Assembly (NCBI GenBank): GCA_937894065.1
Contig: CALCST010000025.1
Span: 62,001 to 126,000 of the forward strand
Length of the DNA stretch: 64,000 bases
Direction: 5' to 3'
DNA from: an uncultured Parabacteroides sp.
GTDB taxonomy: Bacteria > Bacteroidota > Bacteroidia > Bacteroidales > Tannerellaceae
Both the position numbers and the translations under genes were made by a program. This document shows positions 44,184 through 52,308 of this stretch, one piece after another. How positions within the stretch are numbered: the first letter of the stretch is position 1; each line of letters begins with the position of its first letter. The notes under the pieces are model-generated. The model ran no database searches. It was not told the origin of the DNA and saw nothing but the letters and a program-made list of their open reading frames with translations.

Positions 44184-45485
44184 TTATTTACTTTCTTTTT
44201 TTGACTGTCTTTTCTTAACCTTATCCAGTTCTTTCTGTAATGCTTCAATTTCTTCTCCCTGGTTCTTAATTGTTGCCAACAAAGAGTTCAACTCTTCGTT
44301 TTCAATAGTTTCAGGGAACTGAGCTTTAACACGAACAATAAAGTCAGACAACACATTCATATAATTATTGAAAGCATCATATGGATTATCATAAGGACTA
44401 AAACCTTTCTGTCCCATATGCTTAGTGCTCATATAATAGAAGTGGTCACTGCTCTGAAGATAATACCAGTCCTGACGGATACGGCGAGGTTCACACATAC
44501 GAACACGTTCACCAATCTCACAAATCTTACGGAATGCTTCCTGCTGAAGAACATTACCCAACCATGAGCTTGTATCTCTTTCTTCATCTACCCAAGACAT
44601 TGGATATGGAACTGACAAACAATCCACTGGTTTCATCAATTTGAAAATCTCAGAAGGAGTTGAGAATCCGATATTCTTTTCAGCAGCATACTGAGGCAAA
44701 GCCTTGAAGAAATCAAAGATTCCTGAAGAAGCACTATGCAAAGAACCAAGAACTTCATAATTCATAAACAGATTTATAACCTGTTCTGATTCCGGAGTTG
44801 AAGCAATCCATGAGATGAATTTATCAGCAGTCAATGGATATTCATTCCAGCTGTAGTCTGTAAATCTTTCAGAAAGGTCTTCACTGAATTTATCGTTCTT
44901 AAGCAACAAATGTAAATCAGGTCTTACGCATGATGCATACATATAGTTAGGGCTCTTCCAACCAAGAATATGTTTTGCACCTTCAGTCAACATTCCTCTA
45001 TAGCCCATTTCATAAACTGCTTCTGAAATATCATCAGAATAAATAAGCTCGGTGTTGCGGAAAACTTTAGGTTTAACACCGAAAAGAGTATATATCTTAT
45101 CTTCCTGTTTCTTCACCTGATGTTTGAATTCATCGATATCACCTAATGAAGACAATGAATGTGCATAAGTTTCCGAAAGGAACTCAATATTACCTGTAGC
45201 AGCAAGTTCCTTGAAGCTATCAATTACCTCTGGAGTATAAATCTCCATTTGTTCAAGAGCAACACCTGAAATTGAGAAAGCCACCTTAAACTTACCACCA
45301 CTGTTTTTAATCATTTCCAAAATTGTTCTGTTTGCCGGCAAATAGCATTTTTCAGCTATACGGCGAATAATTTCTTCATTCTGGAAATCATCATAATAAT
45401 AATGGTCATTACCTATATCGAAGAAACGGTATCTTTTCAAGCGAAACGGTTGATGTATCTGAAAGTAAAAACAGATTGTTTTCAT
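44184..45485 (-). CDS. GH57-family alpha-amylase-like protein
   Basis: 433 residues, no signal peptide, so cytoplasmic. GH57 motifs: FYFQIHQPFRLKRYRFFDIG at the start, ISGVALEQM, FRNTELIY (Glu146, the expected nucleophile region), and FMNYEVLGSLH. In active GH57 amylases the last motif normally has Asp as acid/base; here it is Asn242, so activity is doubtful. This matches the alpha-amylase-like group reported in Bacteroidetes. The C-terminus is a coiled coil (about 395-430) that could bring partners together. Third gene of a glycogen/starch operon. Confidence 0.88.
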   Translation of the reverse strand: MKTICFYFQIHQPFRLKRYRFFDIGNDHYYYDDFQNEEIIRRIAEKCYLPANRTILEMIKNSGGKFKVAFSISGVALEQMEIYTPEVIDSFKELAATGNIEFLSETYAHSLSSLGDIDEFKHQVKKQEDKIYTLFGVKPKVFRNTELIYSDDISEAVYEMGYRGMLTEGAKHILGWKSPNYMYASCVRPDLHLLLKNDKFSEDLSERFTDYSWNEYPLTADKFISWIASTPESEQVINLFMNYEVLGSLHSASSGIFDFFKALPQYAAEKNIGFSTPSEIFKLMKPVDCLSVPYPMSWVDEERDTSSWLGNVLQQEAFRKICEIGERVRMCEPRRIRQDWYYLQSSDHFYYMSTKHMGQKGFSPYDNPYDAFNNYMNVLSDFIVRVKAQFPETIENEELNSLLATIKNQGEEIEALQKELDKVKKRQSKKESK

Positions 45486-45540
45486 AATTGTATGTCTTTT
45501 TTTAAATTTATACTGTTATTTTGACTATTTCGCACAAAAA

Positions 45541-46803
45541 CTATTTGTGCATTACCATATCATAAATACGGCGAACCTTCTGTCCGGCATATTCCCATTT
45601 AATATTATCCACTTCACGTTTTCCTTCAACTTTCAGGAATTCATGCATAGCCGGATAAGTTATGATTGAATACATTGCATCAGCAAGAGCTTCAATATCC
45701 CAATAATCCACCTTGATTGCATAATCGAGAATCTCAGCACATCCTGATTGTTTTGATATAATAGTCGGAACTCCACATTGCATAGCTTCCAACGGTGAAA
45801 TACCGAAAGGTTCAGAAACAGAAGGCATCACATACACATCACTGGCTTTCAAAACTTCATAAACCTGTTTTCCTTTCATAAAGCCTGTGAAATGGAATCT
45901 GTCCGAAATGTTTCTGGAAGCAGCAAGGCGAATCATCTGGTTCATCATATCACCACTTCCGGCCATTACGAAGCGTGCATTCGGAGCTTTAGCCAAAACC
46001 TTAGCAGCAGCCTCAACGAAATATTCCGGTCCTTTCTGCATTGTTATACGTCCAAGGAAAGTAATGACTTTATCGTTCACACCTTTCTTGTCCTGAATTG
46101 CCAGGATTTCCGGGCTCAACGGCTCAACTGCATTGTGAACAGTTGTAACTTTAGCAGGATCTTGATGATATTTCTCAATAACAGTCTGGCGTGTAAGATT
46201 ACTTACAGTGATGATATGGTCGGCATTATCCATACCATTCTTCTCTATGGCATATACATCAGGATTAACATTACCGCGGCTTCTGTCATAGTCAGTTGCA
46301 TGAACATGGATTACAAGAGGTTTTCCAGTAACCTGTTTTGCATGTATTCCTGCAGGATATGTCAGCCAGTCGTGAGCGTGAATCACATCGCAAGGAATAG
46401 TTCTTGCAATCACACCCGCAACAATTGAATAGTTGTTTATCTCTTCCAGCAAGTTATCAGGATAACGGCCAGAGAATTCAAGACATCCCAAATCATTTAC
46501 ATAGCGATATGAGAAATCCGCATAAATATTGTTCCTGAAATCAAAATATAATTGAGGATCCATATATTTGCCCAGGCGCTCTTTTACGAAATCATAATTC
46601 ACATCACGCCATACAATAGGAACATTGTTAACTCCTATTATCTTCAAGAAACTCTGATCCTCATCACCCCATGGCTTTGGAATACAGAATGTAATATCCA
46701 TATCCGGCTGTAGAGCCATACCTTTAGTCAAACCGTAACTGGCAGTTCCCAATCCTCCAAGGATATGAGGAGGAAACTCCCATCCAAACATTAATGCTTT
46801 CAT
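45541..46803 (-). CDS. Glycogen/starch synthase-like glycosyltransferase
   Basis: 420 residues, cytoplasmic, GT-B fold. The N-terminus (MKALMFGWEFPPHILGGLGTASYGLTKGMA) has the glycogen-synthase-type GGLG loop. The C-terminal domain has ITFLGRITMQKGPEYFVEAAAKVLAKAP, FHFTGFMKGKQVYEVLKASDVYVMPSVSEPFGISPLEAMQCGVPTI. The latter contains the paired glutamates that bind the nucleotide sugar. It probably adds glucose to an alpha-glucan. It lies between the debranching enzyme and the GH57 gene, the conserved Bacteroides glycogen cluster. Sequence alone does not separate GT4 from GT5 assignment or the donor (UDP- or ADP-glucose). Confidence 0.88.
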   Translation of the reverse strand: MKALMFGWEFPPHILGGLGTASYGLTKGMALQPDMDITFCIPKPWGDEDQSFLKIIGVNNVPIVWRDVNYDFVKERLGKYMDPQLYFDFRNNIYADFSYRYVNDLGCLEFSGRYPDNLLEEINNYSIVAGVIARTIPCDVIHAHDWLTYPAGIHAKQVTGKPLVIHVHATDYDRSRGNVNPDVYAIEKNGMDNADHIITVSNLTRQTVIEKYHQDPAKVTTVHNAVEPLSPEILAIQDKKGVNDKVITFLGRITMQKGPEYFVEAAAKVLAKAPNARFVMAGSGDMMNQMIRLAASRNISDRFHFTGFMKGKQVYEVLKASDVYVMPSVSEPFGISPLEAMQCGVPTIISKQSGCAEILDYAIKVDYWDIEALADAMYSIITYPAMHEFLKVEGKREVDNIKWEYAGQKVRRIYDMVMHK

Positions 46804-46817
46804 ATATAGTACATAGT

Positions 46818-48755
46818 TTATTCGGCGTTATACATATCTAAAATATCCAATATGCGAAGTATAGCTGCCACATTCATCGCATACGAAATGGCTCCACGGC
46901 CTGTAAACGGAGGATTACCGTCAAATATTTCCGCAATAGTTCCTATACAATGTTTAGACATTTCGTCTTCCATACTGATAAGCATACGTTCAGCAAAAGC
47001 CACACCTGATTTTCCAAAAACTCGCAAATAAGCTTCCAAATATGCACCAAGCAACCAAGGCCAAGCTGTTCCCTGATGATAAGCAAGGTCTCTTTCGCGC
47101 TGCGGACCGCTGCAATACGGACGATAACCTTCGCTCTTAGGACTCAACGAACGGATTCCCTTAGGTGTCAGCAACTCTTTGGTTACGATATCAAGGACTG
47201 CACGGCGCTGCATTCTTGTCAGAGGTGAATAAGGAAGTGCAACCGCAAAAATCATATTAGGACGTACACTCCAGTCAACAAATGAACCGTTCACATAATC
47301 GAACAAATAGTTGTATCCATTTATAAATGTATTCGGGAATGACACATCTATATCTTTTATCAGACTTTCAACCTTTGATCTTATAGTTGACTCGATCTGA
47401 AGTTCTTTGTAGAAGCACAAAACATTATACCACAACGCATTGAATTCCACAATATAACCTGAACGTGGAACAACAGGTTTTCCATCAACTACCGAATTCA
47501 TCCATGTTATAGCCTTGTCGCGTCCTTCGGAATAAACAAGTCCGCTATCCATAACTTTCAAATTAGGATGTTTCTGGCTGATGATATAAGTCAACGCTTC
47601 TGTCAGAAAATCTGAATATAATTCTTTAGTCTTTTCAACACCCTCTTTCTTTGCATACTGTTGTATTGCCCATATTGCCCAAAGCAGAATATCTGGATGT
47701 TCAATTTCTGTGATAACAGCATCTTGCGAACCGTCTTCCATAAAGGCTGTCAACGCAGGAATTGCTGTTGCCATAATCTTTTCAAAACGGACAGGATCGC
47801 CTATTGACAAAGTACATCCTGGAGTAGAAATAAACAAGTCTCTTGCTCTTACCTTAAACCAAGGATAACCAGCCAATAAATATGCGTCCTGTTTTTTAGG
47901 ACGGAAATAGAATTGCTGAGCTGAATTTTTCAAGCAATTAAAGAAACTTGTTCGAGGTGTACGTGATTGAATCTCTGCTTCGTATAAAGATTTCAGACGT
48001 GTAGTAGCCACCTGGCTGTCCCCGGCACTGAATATAATAGACTCACCTTTCTTGATTGGAATTTCAAAATATCCCGGAACATACAAATCTTCCTTATAAG
48101 GATAACCTCTTTCCTGTTCTTTCGGATATTCTATTCCGTAATACCATTTAGGATCAAAAACAAATTTAGGCTTTTTGCTGAACTGCATGAACAAATCAGG
48201 ATAACCTGCATACATACAAGTTTTTATACCACCCGGAACCTCTGTATAAGTCTGATTTACTGAATCATTTGCATAAGTAAGGTCCTTTACATTCCTGAAA
48301 GCCAGAAACGGACGGAAACGCAATGTTGTAGCAGAATGAGCGTCTTCAAGTGTATATTTAATCATCAGACGATTCTCAAACGTAGAGAATACTTTTTCCT
48401 TTGAGAAAATCACACCGCCTACGCGATATACTGTTCTTGGCACTGTATCACAAGAATATTCTCTGATATATTTATGACCTTTTGGACTAAAGTTGTTTTC
48501 ACCATATTTGTGAAGTCCAAGGTTAAATTCTGCACCGTGCTGAATAACTGTTTCATCCAATGAAGATAATAAGACATGGTTGTCATCATCCAGGGTTGGT
48601 ACCGGCATTACAAGCAAACCGTGGTATTTCCTTGTATTGCAATCAACAACAGTACTGCTATGATAAGCCCCTAACCTATTTGTTCTCAACACTTCACGGG
48701 TTAAAGACTCTTCCAAATTTATCATTACTGTTTTGTCAAATTTAAGATAACTCAT
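46818..48755 (-). CDS. Glycogen debranching enzyme (amylo-alpha-1,6-glucosidase, GH133-like)
   Basis: 645 residues, cytoplasmic. The N-terminal beta domain (SLTREVLRTNRLGAYHSSTVVDCNTRKYHGLLVMP) belongs to the GDE N-terminal family. The C-terminal (alpha/alpha)6 barrel has the GDE_C signature (YPWFKVRARDLFISTPG, VYSEGRDKAITWMNSVVDGKPVVPRSGYIVEFNALWYN, LAYHQGTAWPWLLGAYLEAYL). It removes alpha-1,6-linked glucose from glycogen limit dextrins. It is the first gene of the operon; the glycosyltransferase follows 14 bp later. The leader is long (about 200 nt from the promoter at 48960) and contains a 20-bp direct repeat. Confidence 0.93.
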   Translation of the reverse strand: MSYLKFDKTVMINLEESLTREVLRTNRLGAYHSSTVVDCNTRKYHGLLVMPVPTLDDDNHVLLSSLDETVIQHGAEFNLGLHKYGENNFSPKGHKYIREYSCDTVPRTVYRVGGVIFSKEKVFSTFENRLMIKYTLEDAHSATTLRFRPFLAFRNVKDLTYANDSVNQTYTEVPGGIKTCMYAGYPDLFMQFSKKPKFVFDPKWYYGIEYPKEQERGYPYKEDLYVPGYFEIPIKKGESIIFSAGDSQVATTRLKSLYEAEIQSRTPRTSFFNCLKNSAQQFYFRPKKQDAYLLAGYPWFKVRARDLFISTPGCTLSIGDPVRFEKIMATAIPALTAFMEDGSQDAVITEIEHPDILLWAIWAIQQYAKKEGVEKTKELYSDFLTEALTYIISQKHPNLKVMDSGLVYSEGRDKAITWMNSVVDGKPVVPRSGYIVEFNALWYNVLCFYKELQIESTIRSKVESLIKDIDVSFPNTFINGYNYLFDYVNGSFVDWSVRPNMIFAVALPYSPLTRMQRRAVLDIVTKELLTPKGIRSLSPKSEGYRPYCSGPQRERDLAYHQGTAWPWLLGAYLEAYLRVFGKSGVAFAERMLISMEDEMSKHCIGTIAEIFDGNPPFTGRGAISYAMNVAAILRILDILDMYNAE

Positions 48756-48821
48756 ACGATTATTTGGTTTTTAAGTTTTTCATTTGTTTCAAAACACACA
48801 AGTTTCAACAGGAATAATATG

Positions 48822-48861
48822 ATAAGAACGTGTTTTTCAAAATAAGAACGTGTTTTTCAAT
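48822..48861. repeat. Tandem 20-bp direct repeat in the debranching-enzyme leader
   Basis: ATAAGAACGTGTTTTTCAA occurs at 48822 and again at 48842, in direct contact, 19 of 20 bases equal. It lies 67 bp upstream of the debranching-enzyme start, inside the proposed 5' leader. It might be a regulator site or recent slippage. Confidence 0.8.
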
Positions 48862-48959
48862 AAATATTCAAGCAGCACTTTCTTAGATTACACAACCCGA
48901 CATTTATATTTAAATTCGCCTTAATATGCTTCGTCTTTGAAACTTATGTTATTTTGTAT

Positions 48960-48991
48960 CAAAAGTAAAACTAACAAACTAAAAAAGCAAA
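48960..48991 (-). promoter_or_regulatory. Promoter candidate of the glycogen operon
   Basis: On the minus strand TTTG (48988-48991), 20-bp spacer, TACTTTTG (48960-48967). It implies a leader of about 200 nt. Confidence 0.55.
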
Positions 48992-49336
48992 TAGATTTTC
49001 AGTTATTTTCTCAAGCTGTATATTCTTTTCTGTTCTTAAGGTTTGCCAATCAAAGAGTTAAAAAACAAAGTATGTTCTAAACATATGTTATCAAACACAA
49101 AATACAATTATCTTCATTACATATTATATACCAAATACTTAGGTTTTCAGACACAAATTTACGCATTTCGCACAATACAAAATAAATCATAAATAAAGTC
49201 GAAAAGGCATATGGCACAAGTTAACAAAGTCAAAAAGCCTTATCTCCATGTTACAAACATATGAAAATGTATGACAATTAGTTTTCAGCTCGAATATTTA
49301 CCGGAATTAACCACTAAAGTGCTTAAGCATTCTTAA

Positions 49337-49420
49337 AACTGAGACTTAGTTTTAAAAAACTTAGTCTTGGTTTGTATAAACTAAAGCTCAATTTATAAAA
49401 ACTAAAGCTTAGTTTTAAGA
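49337..49420. repeat. 21-nt phased dyad array A4 (4 units)
   Basis: AACT recurs at 49337, 49358, 49379 and 49400, exactly 21 nt apart. Units share the pattern AACT(A/T/G)AAGCTTAGTTTT. The core AACTAAAGCTTAGTTT is an imperfect palindrome built on AAGCTT. A more diverged unit (CACTAAAGTGCTTAAG) lies 24 bp upstream. Confidence 0.88.
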
Positions 49421-49689
49421 ATATATAATTATGAATACAAGTTTTGAAAGTTATTTAATCTAAAAACAGAAAAGCTTAATAAACAAATTGATAAGAGTAA
49501 AAAACTTTACAGAAATAAAGCACATGAGAACAAAAGTGGAATAACGTGAATTATTTTGAACAAACAATTCTCAAACTTTGTTATTAATACGATAAAAAGA
49601 CAATGACTTGTGGTGAAAACTAACCTATTATCTCAAGCTTTGCCGTTTATATTATTTTTTAGTGTAAGACAATTAAAAACAAACTATTT

Positions 49690-50229
49690 ATGAAACGATT
49701 CAACAACTCTGTGCTACGCAGTATACTTGCTGTTATTCTTGGCTTGGTTCTTATTTTATGGCCGGAATCTGTAATTCATTATTTAGTAATGCTAATCGGT
49801 ATATTTTTCATCATACCTGGTATTATCTCGTTTATAAACTATTTCACTTATGACGAATTACAGAATAATGGACGTAAGAAATTTTTCCCTATCGACGGAA
49901 TAGGCAGCTTGCTTTTGGGCGGATGGCTTGTTATTATGCCTGGATTTTTTGTCAATATTATGATGTATCTTCTCGGAGCAGTTCTTATAATTGCAGGTGT
50001 TCAGCAGATAATTACATTGGCTAAGGCACGAAACTGGAGCTCAGTTCCTGTTTCATTCTATATTCTGCCAACGTTGATTTTGGTAACCGGATGTATGATT
50101 ATATATAACCCTGCATCAATAGCAGCAAATACATTTGTTATCTTCGGTATTGCGATAATGATATACGGAGTAACTGAATTTATAAACTGGTATAAGTTCC
50201 GTAAAAGAGATTATATCCAAATAGACTGA
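49690..50229 (+). CDS. DUF308 / HdeD-family membrane protein
   Basis: 179 residues with six hydrophobic segments in pairs (SILAVILGLVLILWP, YLVMLIGIFFIIPGIISFINYF, LLLGGWLVIMPGFFVNIMMYLLGAVLIIAGVQQI, YILPTLILVTGCMIIY, FVIFGIAIMIYGVTEFI). Each pair shows the Gly-rich repeat of the DUF308 family; in E. coli HdeD it is linked to acid resistance. The function here is unknown. It is monocistronic and convergent with the AraC gene 27 bp away. Length is usual. Confidence 0.87.
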   Translation: MKRFNNSVLRSILAVILGLVLILWPESVIHYLVMLIGIFFIIPGIISFINYFTYDELQNNGRKKFFPIDGIGSLLLGGWLVIMPGFFVNIMMYLLGAVLIIAGVQQIITLAKARNWSSVPVSFYILPTLILVTGCMIIYNPASIAANTFVIFGIAIMIYGVTEFINWYKFRKRDYIQID

Positions 50230-50256
50230 CGGATTTTACTCCAGAAAAACATGGAG

Positions 50257-51147
50257 TCAGGATTTCCTGAACTCCATTGGAGAAAGTCCGACATGCTTCT
50301 TGAAAAACTTACCGAATGTTGACTGATCAGAAAAGTTAAGCAAGTCGGCTACGCGCTGAACTGTTATATCAGGAGTTTTAAGAAGAATCTTTGCCTCAAC
50401 GATAAGAGATTCGTCAATCCACTTATTGGCTGATTTACCTGTCATTTCCTTAAGTACCAGAGACAAATACTGCGGAGTGATGAAAAGTTTATCGGCATAG
50501 AACGTAACTCCGTGTTCTTTCTTACAGTTTTCAAAAAGGAGCTGCAGGAATTTGTCGAGCAATTCTTCCTTTCTGCTCAATGTTGTAGGAGAAAGAAATT
50601 CGCCGCGGCATATCATTATATTTGCAACTTCAATAAAGAATTCCAACAAATTATTTTGCAGAAGATCGCGTTGCAGGAAATGTGTCCTGCAACGTATTTT
50701 TTCTCTTATCCTTTGCATACATTTATCCAAAAAGAACAAATCTTTCGGTTGTAGCTGCACACTTGGATTCTTTCGTATTTTCATATAATGAATATTCGAC
50801 GAACGCTTTGATGGAAATGTCTGCTCCATAAACGGACGTGAAACTATCAGCATTCTAGCTCTCAATGATTCCGATGCACTTTTGAATTTCAAAACGTGCG
50901 TAGGCATTATTGTCAAGAATGCATTAGACTCAAGAGTATAACTGGTATAATCTATATCAAGATCCATTGAACCTTCAAAAACCAACAGCACAACCAATGC
51001 ATTCAATCGGAATACATCAATATTATTTATCCTTTCAACAAGAGCTTTACCTTCGATATCAGCAACTGTCAAATCATTCAAATAGCTGTCTCGGGAAAAT
51101 ATTTCCGCAGTCAACGCTTCTATTTCTATTTGTGGAATATCCGTCAT
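50257..51147 (-). CDS. AraC-family transcriptional regulator
   Basis: 296 residues. An N-terminal sensing region without a named domain (about 1-180) is followed by the AraC helix-turn-helix pair (about 195-295: FYADKLFITPQYLSLVLKEMTGKSANKWIDE and VQRVADLLNFSDQSTFGKFFKKHVGLSPMEFRKS). The target is unknown; the convergent DUF308 gene is the nearest neighbour. A TATCTTTG -7 element and a 15-bp palindrome lie upstream of its start, which suggests autoregulation. Confidence 0.92.
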   Translation of the reverse strand: MTDIPQIEIEALTAEIFSRDSYLNDLTVADIEGKALVERINNIDVFRLNALVVLLVFEGSMDLDIDYTSYTLESNAFLTIMPTHVLKFKSASESLRARMLIVSRPFMEQTFPSKRSSNIHYMKIRKNPSVQLQPKDLFFLDKCMQRIREKIRCRTHFLQRDLLQNNLLEFFIEVANIMICRGEFLSPTTLSRKEELLDKFLQLLFENCKKEHGVTFYADKLFITPQYLSLVLKEMTGKSANKWIDESLIVEAKILLKTPDITVQRVADLLNFSDQSTFGKFFKKHVGLSPMEFRKS

Positions 51148-51183
51148 TTCTTGATTTTATTATGGAGAAAACACATAAAAGTA

Positions 51184-51213
51184 TTCACTAGTAGTGAAAT
51201 CCTCACAAAGATA
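51184..51213 (-). promoter_or_regulatory. Promoter with palindromic operator of the AraC gene
   Basis: Minus-strand TATCTTTG (51206-51213) with TTCACTAGTAGTGAA (51184-51198) beside it. The palindrome has perfect 7-bp arms around a central G and covers the expected start of transcription, a typical site for repression. Confidence 0.6.
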
Positions 51214-51224
51214 AAGATAAAAAA

Positions 51225-51275
51225 GACGATACACAAAAACGGATATCAATACCGGTTTGCATATCGCCTTTTTCA
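51225..51275 (-). terminator. Possible terminator of the atp cluster
   Basis: Weak hairpin (GATATC near 51242 with ATATCG near 51261), with the minus strand continuing into TTTTTGTG. It lies 50 bp after the atpG stop. The stem is short, so this is tentative. Confidence 0.4.
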
Positions 51276-51321
51276 TATAAAATATCCGGAACAATAAATA
51301 TCCGGAATCTTTTGTCTTCTG

Positions 51322-52179
51322 TCATTTCATAGAGCCGCCCATTATGTCCAACAACTCGTTGGTAATTACTTGCTGACGGTTCTTATTATATTGCAATGTC
51401 AATTGCTGAATCAAATCATTTGCATTATCGTTTGCTACCTGCATAGCCATCATTCTGGCTGCATGTTCTGCCGTTATGGTATCAAGCATAACCGTATATA
51501 CGGTAAGTTTCAGCAGCTTTGGAAAAAGAATCTGCTGGAGATACTCAATTGATGGTTCGAACAAATAATCTTCAACCACAGCACCGTTTGTATTATTCTC
51601 AACCACAACAGGGAGAAAAACCTTTGTTGTAAGAGTCTGCGTTGCCGTGTTCTTGAAATGATGATACAAGAACTCCACTTTATCCACCGTATGAGAGATG
51701 AAAAGGTTTATCAATTCTTCAGCCATTTCAACAGCTTGGGCATATGAAGGTTTTTCGGCTGCATGAACAAATCTGTCATCAATCTCATATCCTGCATGCT
51801 GCAATTCGTCAGCGACTTTTTTCCCAACAGGAACAAGACGAACGGATATTTTTTCAGCCTCATAATGGCGAATCATATTCAAAAGTTCTTTCCATACATT
51901 GGCATTATAGGAACCACAAAGTCCATTGCTGGAAGAAAATACAACCAACGCAACAGAGCTGACCTTGCGTTGCTCTGCAAACGGAGTGTTCAAATCGTCG
52001 GAATCAGCGAGCAATCCGTTCAATATTCCAGTCAGCTTTTCCGAATAAAGCAAAGTATGTTCTGCCTCAGCCTGAAAATGATGCAATTTGGCAGAAGAAA
52101 CCATCTTCATGGCAGAAGTAATTTTCTGCGTACTCTGAACAGAGTTTATTCGCAATTTTATCTCCTTAAGTGAAGCCAT
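51322..52179 (-). CDS. atpG: ATP synthase F1 subunit gamma
   Basis: 285 residues. It is the central rotor shaft of F1. Both conserved ends are present: MASLKEIKLRINSVQSTQKITSAMKMVSSAKL at the N-terminus and EHAARMMAMQVANDNANDLIQQLTLQYNKNRQQVITNELLDIMGG at the C-terminus; the middle domain (SSVALVVFSSSNGLCGSYNANVWKEL) is also typical. It is the last gene of the cluster, 129 bp after atpA with repeat B6 between them. Confidence 0.97.
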   Translation of the reverse strand: MASLKEIKLRINSVQSTQKITSAMKMVSSAKLHHFQAEAEHTLLYSEKLTGILNGLLADSDDLNTPFAEQRKVSSVALVVFSSSNGLCGSYNANVWKELLNMIRHYEAEKISVRLVPVGKKVADELQHAGYEIDDRFVHAAEKPSYAQAVEMAEELINLFISHTVDKVEFLYHHFKNTATQTLTTKVFLPVVVENNTNGAVVEDYLFEPSIEYLQQILFPKLLKLTVYTVMLDTITAEHAARMMAMQVANDNANDLIQQLTLQYNKNRQQVITNELLDIMGGSMK

Positions 52180-52204
52180 AGAATTAGTTCTTTAGTTTTT
52201 GAGT

Positions 52205-52305
52205 TTTTGAATTTGAAAGTTGACCATGTTATAAGTTAACAAGGTAACGAGTTGACAAGATTAGTAACCTTCTTGTCTCCCAGTTTCCTTGTTTTCTTGT
52301 TCCCA
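52205..52305 (-). repeat. AGTTAACAAGG hairpin element (copy B6)
   Basis: AACAAGG (52238-52244) / CCTTGTT (52287-52293) and GACAAG (52254-52259) / CTTGTC (52272-52277) make a two-part hairpin in the atpA-atpG gap, 4 bp after the atpA stop. A T-rich GAGTTTTTGA stretch at 52201-52215 matches the start of copy B7. Confidence 0.7.
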
Positions 52306-52308
52306 TAG

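Larger units (their letters stand above)
48756..49689. other. 934-bp divergent intergenic region
   Basis: It lies between the start of the glycogen operon (minus) and the DUF308 gene (plus). It holds a 20-bp direct repeat (48822-48861), a promoter candidate (48960-48991) and a 21-nt dyad array (49337-49420). I found no coding region with family features, and no clear promoter for the DUF308 gene. Confidence 0.6.

Noticed and set aside
50238..50257. Hairpin ACTCCA/TGGAGT as terminator between DUF308 and AraC genes
   Set aside because: Six base pairs, no T tract, and it runs into the AraC coding end.
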